This document shows, piece by piece, positions 53,676 through 63,268 of a DNA stretch of 64,000 nt. A model generated the notes under the pieces. It made no database searches and was not told the origin of the DNA. It worked only from the letters and a program-made list of their open reading frames with translations. The position numbers and the translations under genes are program-made. Every line of letters starts with the position of its first letter. The stretch's first letter is position 1. Source of the DNA: Levilactobacillus senmaizukei DSM 21775 = NBRC 103853 (lineage in GTDB: Bacteria; Bacillota; Bacilli; Lactobacillales; Lactobacillaceae); the NCBI RefSeq assembly GCF_001592085.1, contig NZ_BCWD01000005.1:55379-119378 (forward strand). Direction: 5' to 3'.

Positions 53676-56600
53676 AAAATTTAATTTCACACCAAGCCAA
53701 GATCTGGCGATTCATCAAACGGGTAATAATTTGCTGGTGTCGGCCTCCGCAGGTTCTGGAAAAACACGGGTCCTGGTCCAACGTGTCATTGAAAAATTGA
53801 AGGCGGGAACGGGTATCGATGAAATTCTAATTGTGACGTTTACCAAGGCCGCAGCCAGTGAAATGCGAGAACGAATTCAAACAGCTCTGCGTCAAGAATT
53901 GGCGGCCAATCAAGGGGATACCGATCGACAACAATTCTATCTCCGCCAGTTAAATCAGCTTCCGGTGGCTGACATTAGTACCTTAGATGCCTTTTGTTTA
54001 CGGATTCTTCAGCATTACTACTATGTGATTGACCAGGACCCGGTATTTCGGCTTTTAGCCGATGAGACGGAGAACGGGCTAATTCGGGACGAAGTCTGGG
54101 CGGATGTGCGAGAACAACTGTACGCCGATGATGAGTCGGGAGAGTTTGCGCGGTTGACGGAGAATTCTTCTGGTGACCGGTCGGACGATGGACTCGCGGA
54201 TTTGGTTCAACAGACTAACACCTTTGCCAATGCGACGGCCGATCCAGCGGCGTGGCTGGCAAAGCTTCCCGATCGCTATGAATTAGATGGCGATCAGTTA
54301 ACGACAACGACCTTTTATCGAGAACAGCTACAGCCCCTATTTTCGGAACAACTTGATCAAATCAAGGCCGATTTGACGAGTGCCCTGACGTTGGCTCAGC
54401 AGGCTCGGTTGGATAAACAAATTAACCACTTAGAGACGGTCTTAGCTAGCTTGACTACGGTTCAGGAGCTAGTCAGTGGTGGACGCTGGAATGACCTTAG
54501 AGCGGCCATTCAGGACTTCCCATGGGGGCGAATACCAGCTATTCGGAAGACCAATGAAGATTATCCGATTTATTCTGAGCTAAAGACTACTTACTATGAC
54601 CCGGCAAAAAAGCAGTTGGAGACGCTCAAGAAGAGTTTCCTGTTACAGACGGAGGAACAAGCCGTCACAACGATTCGTCAGTCTGCCAAGTTAGTGACGG
54701 AATTGTCACGGGTTGTCACGGTCTTTCGTCAGGCTTACTGGGATGAGAAACAGCGTCGACATGTCTTGGACTTTGCCGATGTCGAACATGCTGCCCTACG
54801 GATTTTGACCCTAGACTCTGATCAGTCACGGCAGGTGGCTGAACAGTTGAGTCGTCAATATCAGGAGATCATGGTCGATGAGTATCAAGATACCAATGGC
54901 TTGCAAGAGGCCATTTTGACGGCCATTGCGCATCCGGCACCTGCTGGTAATCTCTTTATGGTGGGGGATGTTAAGCAGTCAATTTATCGGTTCCGGCAAG
55001 CTGATCCCACGCTGTTTATGGGGACGACGGATCGGTATGTGGCCGATGATTCTCAAGGACAATTGATTGTTTTGGCGGAAAATTTCCGTTCAATGAAAAA
55101 TGTGGATGACTTCACCAATTTAATTTTTAAGCAACTGATGAATCGAGAGCTGGGTGAGATCGACTACACGGGGTCGGCTGAGCTCAAGTTCGGCGCAACC
55201 TATTATCCCGACGAGGACGTTAAAAGTACGGCCGAACTGTTGGTTTATTTAACCGATGAGGCGGCCGAACCCGGTTCGACGGATGCCGATCAAGAACCGA
55301 TGGACGAGACTTTCCAGGTGGATAACAAACACCAAGGGGAAGTCTTACTGACGGGGAAGAAGATTCAGGAACTCATCGCTGCTAAGACGCCGATTTACGA
55401 TCGCGAGGCTAAACAGGTCCGGCCGATGACGTATGGTGACATTACCTTATTGACGCCGACTCGAACCAACAATTTGATTATCACCGATGAGCTTCGGCGA
55501 ATGGGCATCCCCGTGGTGGTTAGTGATGCGCAGAATTACTTTAAGACCACAGAAATTCAGATTATGATGTCTTTGCTTCAGGTGATTGATAATCCTTACC
55601 AAGATATTCCCCTAGCCGCGGTGCTACGTTCTCCGATCGTTGGGTTAGATGAAAATGAGCTAGCGCTTCTCAGAATTAATTCGAAAACGGGGGACTATTT
55701 TCAAGCGTTACAACACTTCCAACAGGTGGCCGCTACTGCTGCTACTGGAGATTTCCAACAACGCGTTTTTGAAAAGGTCAATCATTTCCTGGAACAACTA
55801 AAGCTGTTCCGAGACGTGGCCCAGCAAAATGAGTTGGTCACCTTGATCTGGCGAATTTATCAAGAGACGGGATTTCTTGACTATGTGGGTGGTATGCCCG
55901 CGGGTGAACAACGGCAAGCTAATCTGCATGCCCTGTACGAACGGGCACGGACATATGAGCGGAGTAGCTTTAAAGGGTTGTTCCAATTTGTTCGGTTTGT
56001 TCAACGACTACAGCAGCGGGATGCCGACTTGGCGGGTGCACCGGTTCAAACGGCTGAGGATGCCGTATCCGTGATGACGATTCATGGGAGCAAGGGACTC
56101 GAGTTCCCGGTTGTTTTTGTCATGGATGCCTCGCGTCAATTTAATCGACAAGACCAACAAGGAAACTATGTGATGAGTGGCAAGACCGGGATTGGGATTG
56201 ATTATTTGGATCCCGATAGTCGGGTCAAGGCACCGAGCTTACAGAAACTCGTTACGGCCCAGGCAATCTCGCGGGCTAGTCTTGCGGAGGAAATGCGAAA
56301 GCTCTATGTGGCCCTGACTCGTGCCGAGTCGCGGCTGTACATTGTGGGTTCTCATAAGACAAAAGAAGAGGCGCTGGCGACTTGGAATCAGGCCTACCAG
56401 AGCGCCGATCTCGTTTTGAATGCAACCTTGCGGGAAAAGAATACCTTGGCGAATGACCTGGATTGGATCGGTATGAGCCTGGTACGGTCACCACACTTTG
56501 CGGCTGATCTACGAGAAAATTCAACGAGTTTTGTCGGGTTAGCTGATGATCCTGCTGAGTTTAAGGTCACCTTTGCGGGAGCAGCCGAGGTTGAGCCAAC

Positions 56601-57450
56601 GGCGGCCGTTGGAACTGAGGAAGCCGATTGGCTGCAAGCGGCCCAACAGGCAGCTAAAACCGTTTCATCAGCGAAGGTATCCGGGGAACAATTGGTTCAG
56701 GTGATGGACTTCAAGTACCCGCATGACTCGGCCACAAAGACGACGGCCTATCAATCGGTGTCGGAGGCCAAACGGCTTTTCGAGGATCCGGATAATGCCA
56801 CAATTGGTGAATATCAGGCGTCCGCCGATCGTCAGAGTGGACATCGTTTTGTCACCCATGACTTCGCCCGACCAGAATTTTTACAAACGGTGCGAGAACC
56901 CTTACCAATGGAGATTGGAACGGCGACTCACCTGGTTCTGCAGCAGCTGGACGTGCAAACGCCGCCAACAACGACTAGCGTTCAAGACTTAATCGATCAG
57001 CTGGTGGGCGATCAGGTGCTCGCTGCGGAGGTGGCTAAGCGGATTGACGTTACCAAGATCCTACAATTCTTTGACAGTGTTGTTGGGCAACAGGTATTGG
57101 CTCACCCAACGGATTTACAACGTGAAGTTCCGTTCTCGTTGTTGATGCCGGCGAGGAGCCTGTTCGCTGACTTCCAAGAGCAAGATTCACAAGTTCTAGT
57201 GCATGGGATTGTCGATGGTTATTTGACGACACCGAAGGGCATTGTTCTCTTTGACTACAAGACCGATCACGTTAATCTTAAGCATGTCGAGGACAGCGAA
57301 CAAAAATTGATTGATCGGTATGGCGGCCAAGTTAATCTGTATGCGACGGCTTTGCAGCAGATGACAGGCCTACCAATTGTTAATCAGTATTTATATCTAT
57401 TAGCAACGGGTGATTTGGTTAGTGTTCCACGACAGCAAATTCAAGCCTAA
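53668..57450 (+). CDS. addA: ATP-dependent helicase/nuclease subunit A (AddA/RexA)
   Basis: A 1260-residue UvrD-type helicase with a nuclease domain. Walker A is SASAGSGKTRVLVQRV (25-40). Later motifs are TFTKAAASEMRERI, ISTLDAFCLRIL, MVDEYQDTN (Walker B), DVKQSIYRFRQADP, LAENFRS, VMTIHGSKGLEFPVVF and KLYVALTRAESRLYIVG. The C-terminal nuclease shows GTATHLVLQ, VHGIVDGYL and LFDYKTDH. With AddB it resects breaks until a Chi-like site. The start at 53668 follows AAAGGAGG inside the end of addB; upstream in-frame starts only overlap addB. Translation coupling is likely. Confidence 0.97.
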   Translation: MGKKFNFTPSQDLAIHQTGNNLLVSASAGSGKTRVLVQRVIEKLKAGTGIDEILIVTFTKAAASEMRERIQTALRQELAANQGDTDRQQFYLRQLNQLPVADISTLDAFCLRILQHYYYVIDQDPVFRLLADETENGLIRDEVWADVREQLYADDESGEFARLTENSSGDRSDDGLADLVQQTNTFANATADPAAWLAKLPDRYELDGDQLTTTTFYREQLQPLFSEQLDQIKADLTSALTLAQQARLDKQINHLETVLASLTTVQELVSGGRWNDLRAAIQDFPWGRIPAIRKTNEDYPIYSELKTTYYDPAKKQLETLKKSFLLQTEEQAVTTIRQSAKLVTELSRVVTVFRQAYWDEKQRRHVLDFADVEHAALRILTLDSDQSRQVAEQLSRQYQEIMVDEYQDTNGLQEAILTAIAHPAPAGNLFMVGDVKQSIYRFRQADPTLFMGTTDRYVADDSQGQLIVLAENFRSMKNVDDFTNLIFKQLMNRELGEIDYTGSAELKFGATYYPDEDVKSTAELLVYLTDEAAEPGSTDADQEPMDETFQVDNKHQGEVLLTGKKIQELIAAKTPIYDREAKQVRPMTYGDITLLTPTRTNNLIITDELRRMGIPVVVSDAQNYFKTTEIQIMMSLLQVIDNPYQDIPLAAVLRSPIVGLDENELALLRINSKTGDYFQALQHFQQVAATAATGDFQQRVFEKVNHFLEQLKLFRDVAQQNELVTLIWRIYQETGFLDYVGGMPAGEQRQANLHALYERARTYERSSFKGLFQFVRFVQRLQQRDADLAGAPVQTAEDAVSVMTIHGSKGLEFPVVFVMDASRQFNRQDQQGNYVMSGKTGIGIDYLDPDSRVKAPSLQKLVTAQAISRASLAEEMRKLYVALTRAESRLYIVGSHKTKEEALATWNQAYQSADLVLNATLREKNTLANDLDWIGMSLVRSPHFAADLRENSTSFVGLADDPAEFKVTFAGAAEVEPTAAVGTEEADWLQAAQQAAKTVSSAKVSGEQLVQVMDFKYPHDSATKTTAYQSVSEAKRLFEDPDNATIGEYQASADRQSGHRFVTHDFARPEFLQTVREPLPMEIGTATHLVLQQLDVQTPPTTTSVQDLIDQLVGDQVLAAEVAKRIDVTKILQFFDSVVGQQVLAHPTDLQREVPFSLLMPARSLFADFQEQDSQVLVHGIVDGYLTTPKGIVLFDYKTDHVNLKHVEDSEQKLIDRYGGQVNLYATALQQMTGLPIVNQYLYLLATGDLVSVPRQQIQA

Positions 57451-57487
57451 AAAAACGGACGTGACTGTGAAAAGTCGCGTCCGTTTT
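57449..57487 (+). terminator. Intrinsic terminator after addA
   Basis: The stem AAAACGGACGTGACT / AGTCGCGTCCGTTTT is A/T flanked on both sides. Confidence 0.9.
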
Positions 57488-57503
57488 GGTTATTAACATC
57501 TAT

Positions 57504-57692
57504 TTATTTAAGGGTAAAGAGTGAACCTAAGACGAAGAGCTGGACCAAAATAACGGCCAAAATACCGGTGAATCCTGGGTAATAGTGGTGATCCCGATGG
57601 TACAGGGTTACTAGGACACTCACCAAGGCAATCAGGCCAACGATTAAGAGAATGATGAGTTTTAATTTAACTGCTGCATCTGCTGCGGCCAT
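57504..57692 (-). CDS. Small two-segment membrane protein
   Basis: A 62-residue protein with hydrophobic segments LKLIILLIVGLIALVSVLVTLY and FTGILAVILVQLFVLGSLF joined by the His-rich loop HRDHHYYPG. GGAGG lies 8 bases before the ATG. No family is recognised; the HHYYPG loop is distinctive. It sits convergent to addA and 55 bases downstream of the thiolase gene on the same strand, so it may share that transcript. Confidence 0.75.
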   Translation of the reverse strand: MAAADAAVKLKLIILLIVGLIALVSVLVTLYHRDHHYYPGFTGILAVILVQLFVLGSLFTLK

Positions 57693-57747
57693 AGCGGTCG
57701 CCTCCTTCTAAGTCAATGTGTCTTCAGTATACCAGAAGCAGCAACGA

Positions 57748-58917
57748 TTAGCGTTCGAGGAGTAGGGCGATACCCATACCACCGCCGACACACATAGCGG
57801 CGACGCCGCGTGATCGCTGGCTGTGTTGGAGTTCGTGTAGTAAGGTTACCACAATTCGTGTTCCAGACGCACCCAGGGGATGCCCCAGGGCGATACTCCC
57901 ACCGTTAACGTTGAGTTTGTCGGTGGGCAACTGAAGGTCACGAACCACGGCCACCGACTGGGCGGCAAATGCCTCATTGAGCTCATAGCGATCCACGTCA
58001 TCAACCGTGAGATGTTGATTGGTCAACACCTTTTGAATGGCTTCGACTGGGGCGTATCCCATGATATCCGGATCAATGCCGACTTCCTGGTAGCCCTTAA
58101 GGGTGGCCAGGTAAGGGACATTTTGAGCGATGGCGGCCGACTTACGCATGAGAATCATGGCCGCTGCCCCATCATTTAAACCGGCAGCGTTGCCAGCAGT
58201 GACGGTTCCATTTGACTTGAAGGCTGGTCGCAAGGCAGCCAGTTTAGCTGCTGAAGTGTTTGCCCGGACGGCCTCATCCTGCGTAATTTTTTGGCCTGCG
58301 ACAGCGACGGGGGTGATTTCGGCATCGAAGCGGTGTGCTGCTTGGGCCTTGACGGCTTTTTGTTGCGACTTTAAGGCAAACGCATCTTGTTCTGCTCGGC
58401 TAATATGGAACTTACTGGCCACATTTTCGGCAGTGATTCCCATGGGGTCCCCGCTGAAGGCGTCTGTGAGGCCATCCTGGGCCAAACTATCCGTTAAGGT
58501 AACGTCACCAAACTTATGCCCGGAACGCGTGTGAGCGTTTAAGTAAGGCGCCTGACTCATGCTTTCTGTGCCACCAACTAAGACGACGTCAGCGTCACCC
58601 ATCATAATGGCACTTTGGCCCAATCTGATGGCCTTTAAGCTGGAGCCACAGACCTGATTAACCGTCATGGCGGTGCTACTGGTCGATAGGCCGGCGTTAA
58701 GTTCAATTTGACGGGCAACATTTTGGCCCAAACCAGCCTGGAGCACTGTCCCAAAGATGGTCTGTTGAATCGTTTTGGGGTCTAACCCGCTGCGGTGAAT
58801 CGCAGCTTTAGCGGCAATGGTTCCCAGCTCAGTGGCGGTCACGGTCTGCAGGCTACGACCAAATTTGCCAATCGGAGTCCGAACGGCACTAACAATGACA
58901 ACTTCTTCCATGGTCAT
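57748..58917 (-). CDS. Acetyl-CoA acetyltransferase (thiolase)
   Basis: A 389-residue biosynthetic thiolase that condenses two acetyl-CoA, the first step of the mevalonate route to isoprenoids used by lactobacilli. The catalytic residues are Cys90 in NQVCGSSLKA, His346 in LGHPLGASG and Cys376 in CVGGGMG. The ATG at 58917 lies 5 bases after GGAG; a second ATG two codons later is possible. A promoter (minus strand AAGACA, 17 bases, TATATT; 58980-58952) lies just upstream, with a 15-base palindrome at the transcription start. HMG-CoA synthase and reductase genes are not in this window. Confidence 0.95.
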   Translation of the reverse strand: MTMEEVVIVSAVRTPIGKFGRSLQTVTATELGTIAAKAAIHRSGLDPKTIQQTIFGTVLQAGLGQNVARQIELNAGLSTSSTAMTVNQVCGSSLKAIRLGQSAIMMGDADVVLVGGTESMSQAPYLNAHTRSGHKFGDVTLTDSLAQDGLTDAFSGDPMGITAENVASKFHISRAEQDAFALKSQQKAVKAQAAHRFDAEITPVAVAGQKITQDEAVRANTSAAKLAALRPAFKSNGTVTAGNAAGLNDGAAAMILMRKSAAIAQNVPYLATLKGYQEVGIDPDIMGYAPVEAIQKVLTNQHLTVDDVDRYELNEAFAAQSVAVVRDLQLPTDKLNVNGGSIALGHPLGASGTRIVVTLLHELQHSQRSRGVAAMCVGGGMGIALLLER

Positions 58918-58935
58918 GGTTTCTCCTTTTCCGAT

Positions 58936-58980
58936 AAGTTTCCGAAACTTAAATATAACCGACTTTAGGCGATTTGTCTT
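58936..58980 (-). promoter_or_regulatory. Thiolase promoter with a 15-base palindromic operator
   Basis: Minus-strand -35 AAGACA (58975-58980) and -10 TATATT (58952-58957) are spaced 17 bases apart. The perfect palindrome AAGTTTC-C-GAAACTT (58936-58950) begins one base after the -10 and covers the expected transcription start. Confidence 0.6.
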
Positions 58981-59007
58981 GAGTTTGTCGTTGAGATACC
59001 AGGGGAT

Positions 59008-59037
59008 TTGCTTTTTCTTAATTATTTTTCCTATAAT
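59008..59037 (+). promoter_or_regulatory. Promoter of the gene at 59072
   Basis: TTGCTT (59008-59013), an 18-base spacer and a perfect TATAAT (59032-59037), 35 bases before the ATG. Confidence 0.75.
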
Positions 59038-59071
59038 GGGGAACAGAGTTATCAAAAGAGGGGGTCCAGTT

Positions 59072-60034
59072 ATGACAAAATCAATGGGAGCACCCAATCA
59101 TTTAACCGTGGCCGAATTTTTAGCGTCGCCGGCGGCCCATAAGATGTCAGCAAATCAGCAACGGTATGCACAGGCGATTCTTGAAGACGTGCAACACGCT
59201 AGGGAAACGGTGAATCTCGCCAACGGGGAATGGTCATCAGCACAGATCGCGGGAACGTTAGCCGCCCTGCCGACGCTGGTTAACCAGCCCCACACTTACT
59301 TTGTGGCGGTCGTCCCGGTCTTAACGGCCTATTTTAAGGCACGGCAGCAGCCTAATCTGGCGGCAGTCTTGGCGGCGGTCAAGGCGGCTCGTCCCGCGTT
59401 AGTGGCCAAGCACGACCAAGTATCGGCTGAGCAGGCAGCCTACGAAGACGTGGTGGATCTGGTTGAACAGTGGGTTCAAGCAATGGTTGCCCAACCCGAG
59501 GTTGCCAACTTGGCACCAGCCGATCTGGAAAATTTCGTCACGGTCATTCATACGACGGCAGAACTCATGATCACTGGGAAGCAGCTACAGCCCGAGGCTT
59601 GGACCGTGAATAGCTTAGACGAAATTATGTTTGGGCCATTCACTCATTTACTGGACGAAGAAGAACGGGTGCCAGCGCTCTTTAACCTGGTACCATTCGC
59701 GTTGACAACGTTATTCAATTATCTAGGGGAGCAGGGTCGTCTGCCACATCAGGCCGATCTATTGGCGTGGGTGAGCGACCGGCATTCGGCGCTCATCACC
59801 ATGTATGATCCGCAGCTAGAGCACTTCTTTGAAGATCTTACGGTGGCGATGCAGGCTAAAGGGATTGCGGCCAGTGACCATGCGGCAGTTGACGCCTTTA
59901 CGCAGGAGTATCTGCGGGCACATCCCCAAGTTGGACAGAAGCTATTTAGTACTGATCAACAATTGGGTAAGACTAAACATCCTCATCAATTAAAATACAG
60001 CCAAAAGCGGCGTAAGAAACGACACAAACGGTAA
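59072..60034 (+). CDS. Protein of unknown function with a strongly basic C-terminus
   Basis: A 320-residue, mostly helical, Ala-rich soluble protein (VAEFLASPAAHKMSANQQRYAQAILEDV..., DEIMFGPFTHLLDEEERVPALFNLVPFALTTLF...). It ends in KYSQKRRKKRHKR, which could bind nucleic acid or anionic surfaces. It has no signal peptide or membrane segment, and I do not recognise the family. It starts at ATG 59072 after AGAGGGGG, from a strong promoter. It is divergent from the thiolase gene and convergent with murE. Confidence 0.78.
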   Translation: MTKSMGAPNHLTVAEFLASPAAHKMSANQQRYAQAILEDVQHARETVNLANGEWSSAQIAGTLAALPTLVNQPHTYFVAVVPVLTAYFKARQQPNLAAVLAAVKAARPALVAKHDQVSAEQAAYEDVVDLVEQWVQAMVAQPEVANLAPADLENFVTVIHTTAELMITGKQLQPEAWTVNSLDEIMFGPFTHLLDEEERVPALFNLVPFALTTLFNYLGEQGRLPHQADLLAWVSDRHSALITMYDPQLEHFFEDLTVAMQAKGIAASDHAAVDAFTQEYLRAHPQVGQKLFSTDQQLGKTKHPHQLKYSQKRRKKRHKR

Positions 60035-60036
60035 AT

Positions 60037-60077
60037 AAAAACGGTCTCGAGCAAGAAATTTTGCTCGAGACCGTTTT
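60037..60077. terminator. Bidirectional terminator
   Basis: The perfect 17-base stem AAAACGGTCTCGAGCAA and its complement end both the unknown gene and the lysS-murE unit. Confidence 0.93.
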
Positions 60078-60085
60078 GCGTTTGA

Positions 60086-61606
60086 CTAGTTTTCGTTGAC
60101 GAAGGCGGCAATGGCCCCTTTAGCGACAACGGGATCGGTATCATATGGTGTATCAACACCCTTGACCTTTTGGTAAGGATCTTCACCTTTACCGGCCAGA
60201 ACCACGAGATCGTGATTAGTGGCGGTCGCGATAGCGTGGCGAATGGCTTCTTCCCGTTGCGGAATAATCATGGTCTTTACCTTGGAATGGTCGATAAAGC
60301 TATCGATTTCCTTGGCAATTTTCATGGGATCCTCGTAACCAGGATCGTCGGTCGTCAGGAAGGCCGTGTCGGCATATTGGTTCAGCGCCTTGGCAAAACC
60401 TTCACGCCGATCTTCACCTTTGTCACCGGTACTGCCAAGAACGGCAGTAACATGGTAGTCGGGGAATTGGGTATGAAGGAACTTCAAGAGGGCGTTCATA
60501 CTGCCCCAATCATGGGCGTAGTCGATGTAGACTGTCCCATGATGCTTGGTCTTGATGAACTCCATCCGACCAGGCACCACGGTATTGGCTAAACCGGCTT
60601 GCATGTCAGCCACGGCGGCACCAGCTAAATGACTGGCCATGATGGCGGCAGTCGCATTAGCCTGATTAAAGTCACCAGGTAGCGAGACGTCATAGTCGGT
60701 AGCCAAGTCGGTCAAATCGGCATGATCGCCGTTAACGGTGAGGTTAAAGGAACTGCCGGTAAGCGAGGCGGCATCCTGAGTGATGGACAGGGTGGCCTCA
60801 GGCTGGTTAAAGCCGTAGGTGAAGATGTGGTCAGGCGCCGTGGAAACCTTGGCGGCTGAAAGCACCTCATCGAAATGGTCGGCATCCGCATCAATGATAC
60901 AATTCCGAGAATTGAGCATCAGTTGCATTTTGCAGAAAAGATAGTTAGCGAAGTTAGGATGTTCGTTGACCCCAATATGGTCGGGGGAGATGTTCAGGAA
61001 GACCCCAACATCAAACGTTAACCCGTAGACCCGGTCGAGGAGGTAAGCCTGAGAAGCAACTTCCATGACTAGGTACTTGCAACCATTATCGACGGCTTGC
61101 CGCATTTCGTGAAAAATATCGAAGGATTCCGCCGTCGTCAAGTGAGCCTTGAACTCATCGTCTGGCTTGGGACCAATGATGTGATTAATCGTGGAGAACA
61201 TGGCAACTTCCTTCGGATTGGCGTGAGCCAAAATGTTTTTCGTGAAGTAAGTTGAGGTGGTCTTCCCTTTGGTTCCCGTATAGCCAATCACAAAGAGATC
61301 GTTTTGCGGGAAATTAAAGAACAGTTGAGCAGCTAGTGAGAGGGCCTTGCGGACGTCGCTCACTAAAATCATGGGTGTATCCACGTGATAATCTTCTTCT
61401 GCCAAATAGATGCTGGCACCTTTATCGATGGCCTGCTTGAGGTAATCGACAGAGAAGTTGAAGCCTTTGCAGACGAAGAGGCTATTCTTAGTAGCCTGGC
61501 GTGAATCATACGCTAACGAGTCGACATTAACGTCGTCAGATTTGAGCGTCGTTCCTTGGTAAATATCGTGTTCTTGGAGTAACGCGATCAGCTGATTTAC
61601 TCGCAT
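60086..61606 (-). CDS. murE: UDP-N-acetylmuramoyl-tripeptide synthetase, probably lysine-adding
   Basis: A 506-residue Mur ligase. The ATP loop is GYTGTKGKTTSTYF (GTKGKTT 111-117). The central domain has HLTTAESFDIFHEM, EVASQAYLLDRVYG and FLNISPDHIGVNEHPNFANY; the C-terminal domain has DYAHDWGSMNALL and TTDDPGYEDP (420-427). DAP-adding enzymes have DNPR at that place; its absence fits addition of L-lysine at position 3 of the stem peptide, which is inference. It lies 19 bases downstream of lysS, an apt partner for a lysine-using wall enzyme. Confidence 0.9.
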   Translation of the reverse strand: MRVNQLIALLQEHDIYQGTTLKSDDVNVDSLAYDSRQATKNSLFVCKGFNFSVDYLKQAIDKGASIYLAEEDYHVDTPMILVSDVRKALSLAAQLFFNFPQNDLFVIGYTGTKGKTTSTYFTKNILAHANPKEVAMFSTINHIIGPKPDDEFKAHLTTAESFDIFHEMRQAVDNGCKYLVMEVASQAYLLDRVYGLTFDVGVFLNISPDHIGVNEHPNFANYLFCKMQLMLNSRNCIIDADADHFDEVLSAAKVSTAPDHIFTYGFNQPEATLSITQDAASLTGSSFNLTVNGDHADLTDLATDYDVSLPGDFNQANATAAIMASHLAGAAVADMQAGLANTVVPGRMEFIKTKHHGTVYIDYAHDWGSMNALLKFLHTQFPDYHVTAVLGSTGDKGEDRREGFAKALNQYADTAFLTTDDPGYEDPMKIAKEIDSFIDHSKVKTMIIPQREEAIRHAIATATNHDLVVLAGKGEDPYQKVKGVDTPYDTDPVVAKGAIAAFVNEN

Positions 61607-61625
61607 TCAATCGTCCCTTTCGTCA

Positions 61626-63137
61626 TTAATCGTTTGGCCGCATGGTTGGGAAAAGCATGACATCGCGGATGGAAGCTGCATCAGTCAGCAACATCGTCAT
61701 CCGGTCGATTCCGATACCCAGACCACCAGTAGGTGGCATCCCATATTCCATAGCTTCGACGTAATCCTCATCAATACCGTGGGCTTCTTCGTTACCCGCC
61801 GCACGTTCAGCGTCTTGGGATTCAAACCGTTGACGTTGGTCGATTGGGTCGTTTAATTCAGTAAAGGCGTTACCGTATTCATTACCATTGATGTAAAGTT
61901 CGAACCGGTCGGTGAACCGAGGGTCCTTAGGGTTCTTCTTAGCCAATGGCGAAATTTCAACGGGGTGACCGTAGATGAAGGTTGGGTTAACTAACGTATC
62001 TTGCACCTTTTCTTCGAAGAAGGCGTTGATGATGTGGCCAACCTTCCAGTAAGGTTCACAGTGAATGCCATTATCTTCGGCAAGCTTGTGCGCGTCTTCA
62101 TCGGACATGGGTTGCCAGAAGTCGATACCAGTTGCGTCCTTAACGGCGTCCACCATGTGAACCCGCTTGAAGTCGGCGTCTAAGTCGATGTCCTTACCTT
62201 GGTAAGTGATCTGGCCGGTACCCTTAACCTTGTTCGCAACGTAGCGGAAGATATTTTCCGTTAAGTCCATGACATCGGTGTAATCAGCGTAAGCCGTGTA
62301 GACTTCAACCATGTTGAATTCGGGGTTGTGACGTAAGTCGGTTCCTTCATTTCGGAAGTCTTTCCCTAATTCGTAAACCTTTTCGACACCACCAACGATG
62401 AGTCGCTTCAAGTAAAGTTCCGTTGCGATCCGTAGGTATAATGGAATATCAAAAGCATTAGAGTGGGTCACGAATGGACGTGCTTCGGCACCGCCGGCTT
62501 CCGTTTGCAGGATTGGCGTGTCAACTTCCAGGTAACCTTCATTATCGAGATATTCCCGAATAGCCCGCTTAATCTTCGTTACTTGGATGAATCGGTCGAA
62601 GCTATCACGGTTGGCAATCAGGTCCAGGTACCGTTGACGATAGATGGTTTCAGGATTGGTTAAACCGTGATACTTGTCTGGCAATGGCCGTAAGGATTTG
62701 GACAAGAAGTCGAAGTCGGTCAGACGTAACGTTAGGGCGCCAGTGTTGGTTTTGATCATGTAGCCCTTAGCACCAATGAAGTCCCCAAGGTCTAACGTCT
62801 TGTACAGACTGTATTTGTCTTCGCCAAGTTCGTCTTGACGAGCGTATACTTGGACAACACCTGTTCTGTCGAGTAAGTCCATAAAGCCGGCTTTACCACT
62901 ACCACGCTTACCGGTGATTCGACCTGCAACAGCAACATAATGTTTGTCGTCCATCAGTTCATCTTTATCGAACTGGTCGTATTTTTCTGTCAGTGTCTTG
63001 CTAGTGTCGGTCCGATCGAAGCGGTGACCGAAAGGCGCAATGCCTTCCTCTGCAAGCTTGTTCATTTTATCCCGCCGAACCTGCATTTGGTCATTCAGAT
63101 CAGCTGGCGCCGCATTATTATTTTTGCTGTTACCCAT
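61626..63137 (-). CDS. lysS: Lysyl-tRNA synthetase, class II
   Basis: A 503-residue synthetase. The N-terminal OB fold for the anticodon ([32 protein letters not shown], about 70-105) precedes the class II core: motif 1 near [22 protein letters not shown], motif 2 [21 protein letters not shown] and motif 3 [15 protein letters not shown]. It charges tRNA-Lys. AGGAGG precedes the ATG. It forms an operon with murE. The leader has no T-box signature but does have a perfect inverted repeat. Confidence 0.97.
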   Translation of the reverse strand: MGNSKNNNAAPADLNDQMQVRRDKMNKLAEEGIAPFGHRFDRTDTSKTLTEKYDQFDKDELMDDKHYVAVAGRITGKRGSGKAGFMDLLDRTGVVQVYARQDELGEDKYSLYKTLDLGDFIGAKGYMIKTNTGALTLRLTDFDFLSKSLRPLPDKYHGLTNPETIYRQRYLDLIANRDSFDRFIQVTKIKRAIREYLDNEGYLEVDTPILQTEAGGAEARPFVTHSNAFDIPLYLRIATELYLKRLIVGGVEKVYELGKDFRNEGTDLRHNPEFNMVEVYTAYADYTDVMDLTENIFRYVANKVKGTGQITYQGKDIDLDADFKRVHMVDAVKDATGIDFWQPMSDEDAHKLAEDNGIHCEPYWKVGHIINAFFEEKVQDTLVNPTFIYGHPVEISPLAKKNPKDPRFTDRFELYINGNEYGNAFTELNDPIDQRQRFESQDAERAAGNEEAHGIDEDYVEAMEYGMPPTGGLGIGIDRMTMLLTDAASIRDVMLFPTMRPND

Positions 63138-63161
63138 GTTGTGTCCTCCTATATAACTATT

Positions 63162-63180
63162 GATTCAATGCAATTGAATC
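63162..63180. promoter_or_regulatory. Inverted repeat in the lysS leader
   Basis: GATTCAAT (63162-63169), a 3-base centre and ATTGAATC (63173-63180), located 25-43 bases upstream of lysS. It could be an operator or a short hairpin in the mRNA leader. Confidence 0.5.
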
Positions 63181-63268
63181 TAAACCTCACTTAAATTTAG
63201 TTGATTTTAGCCTAATAAGCAAGCCTAACTCCCTTAAAACCGGCAAGTTCTACCGAGTGAAAGCGAAA

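Noticed and set aside
63138..63268. T-box leader for lysS
   Set aside because: The conserved T-box sequence and a leader terminator are missing and the gap is too short.
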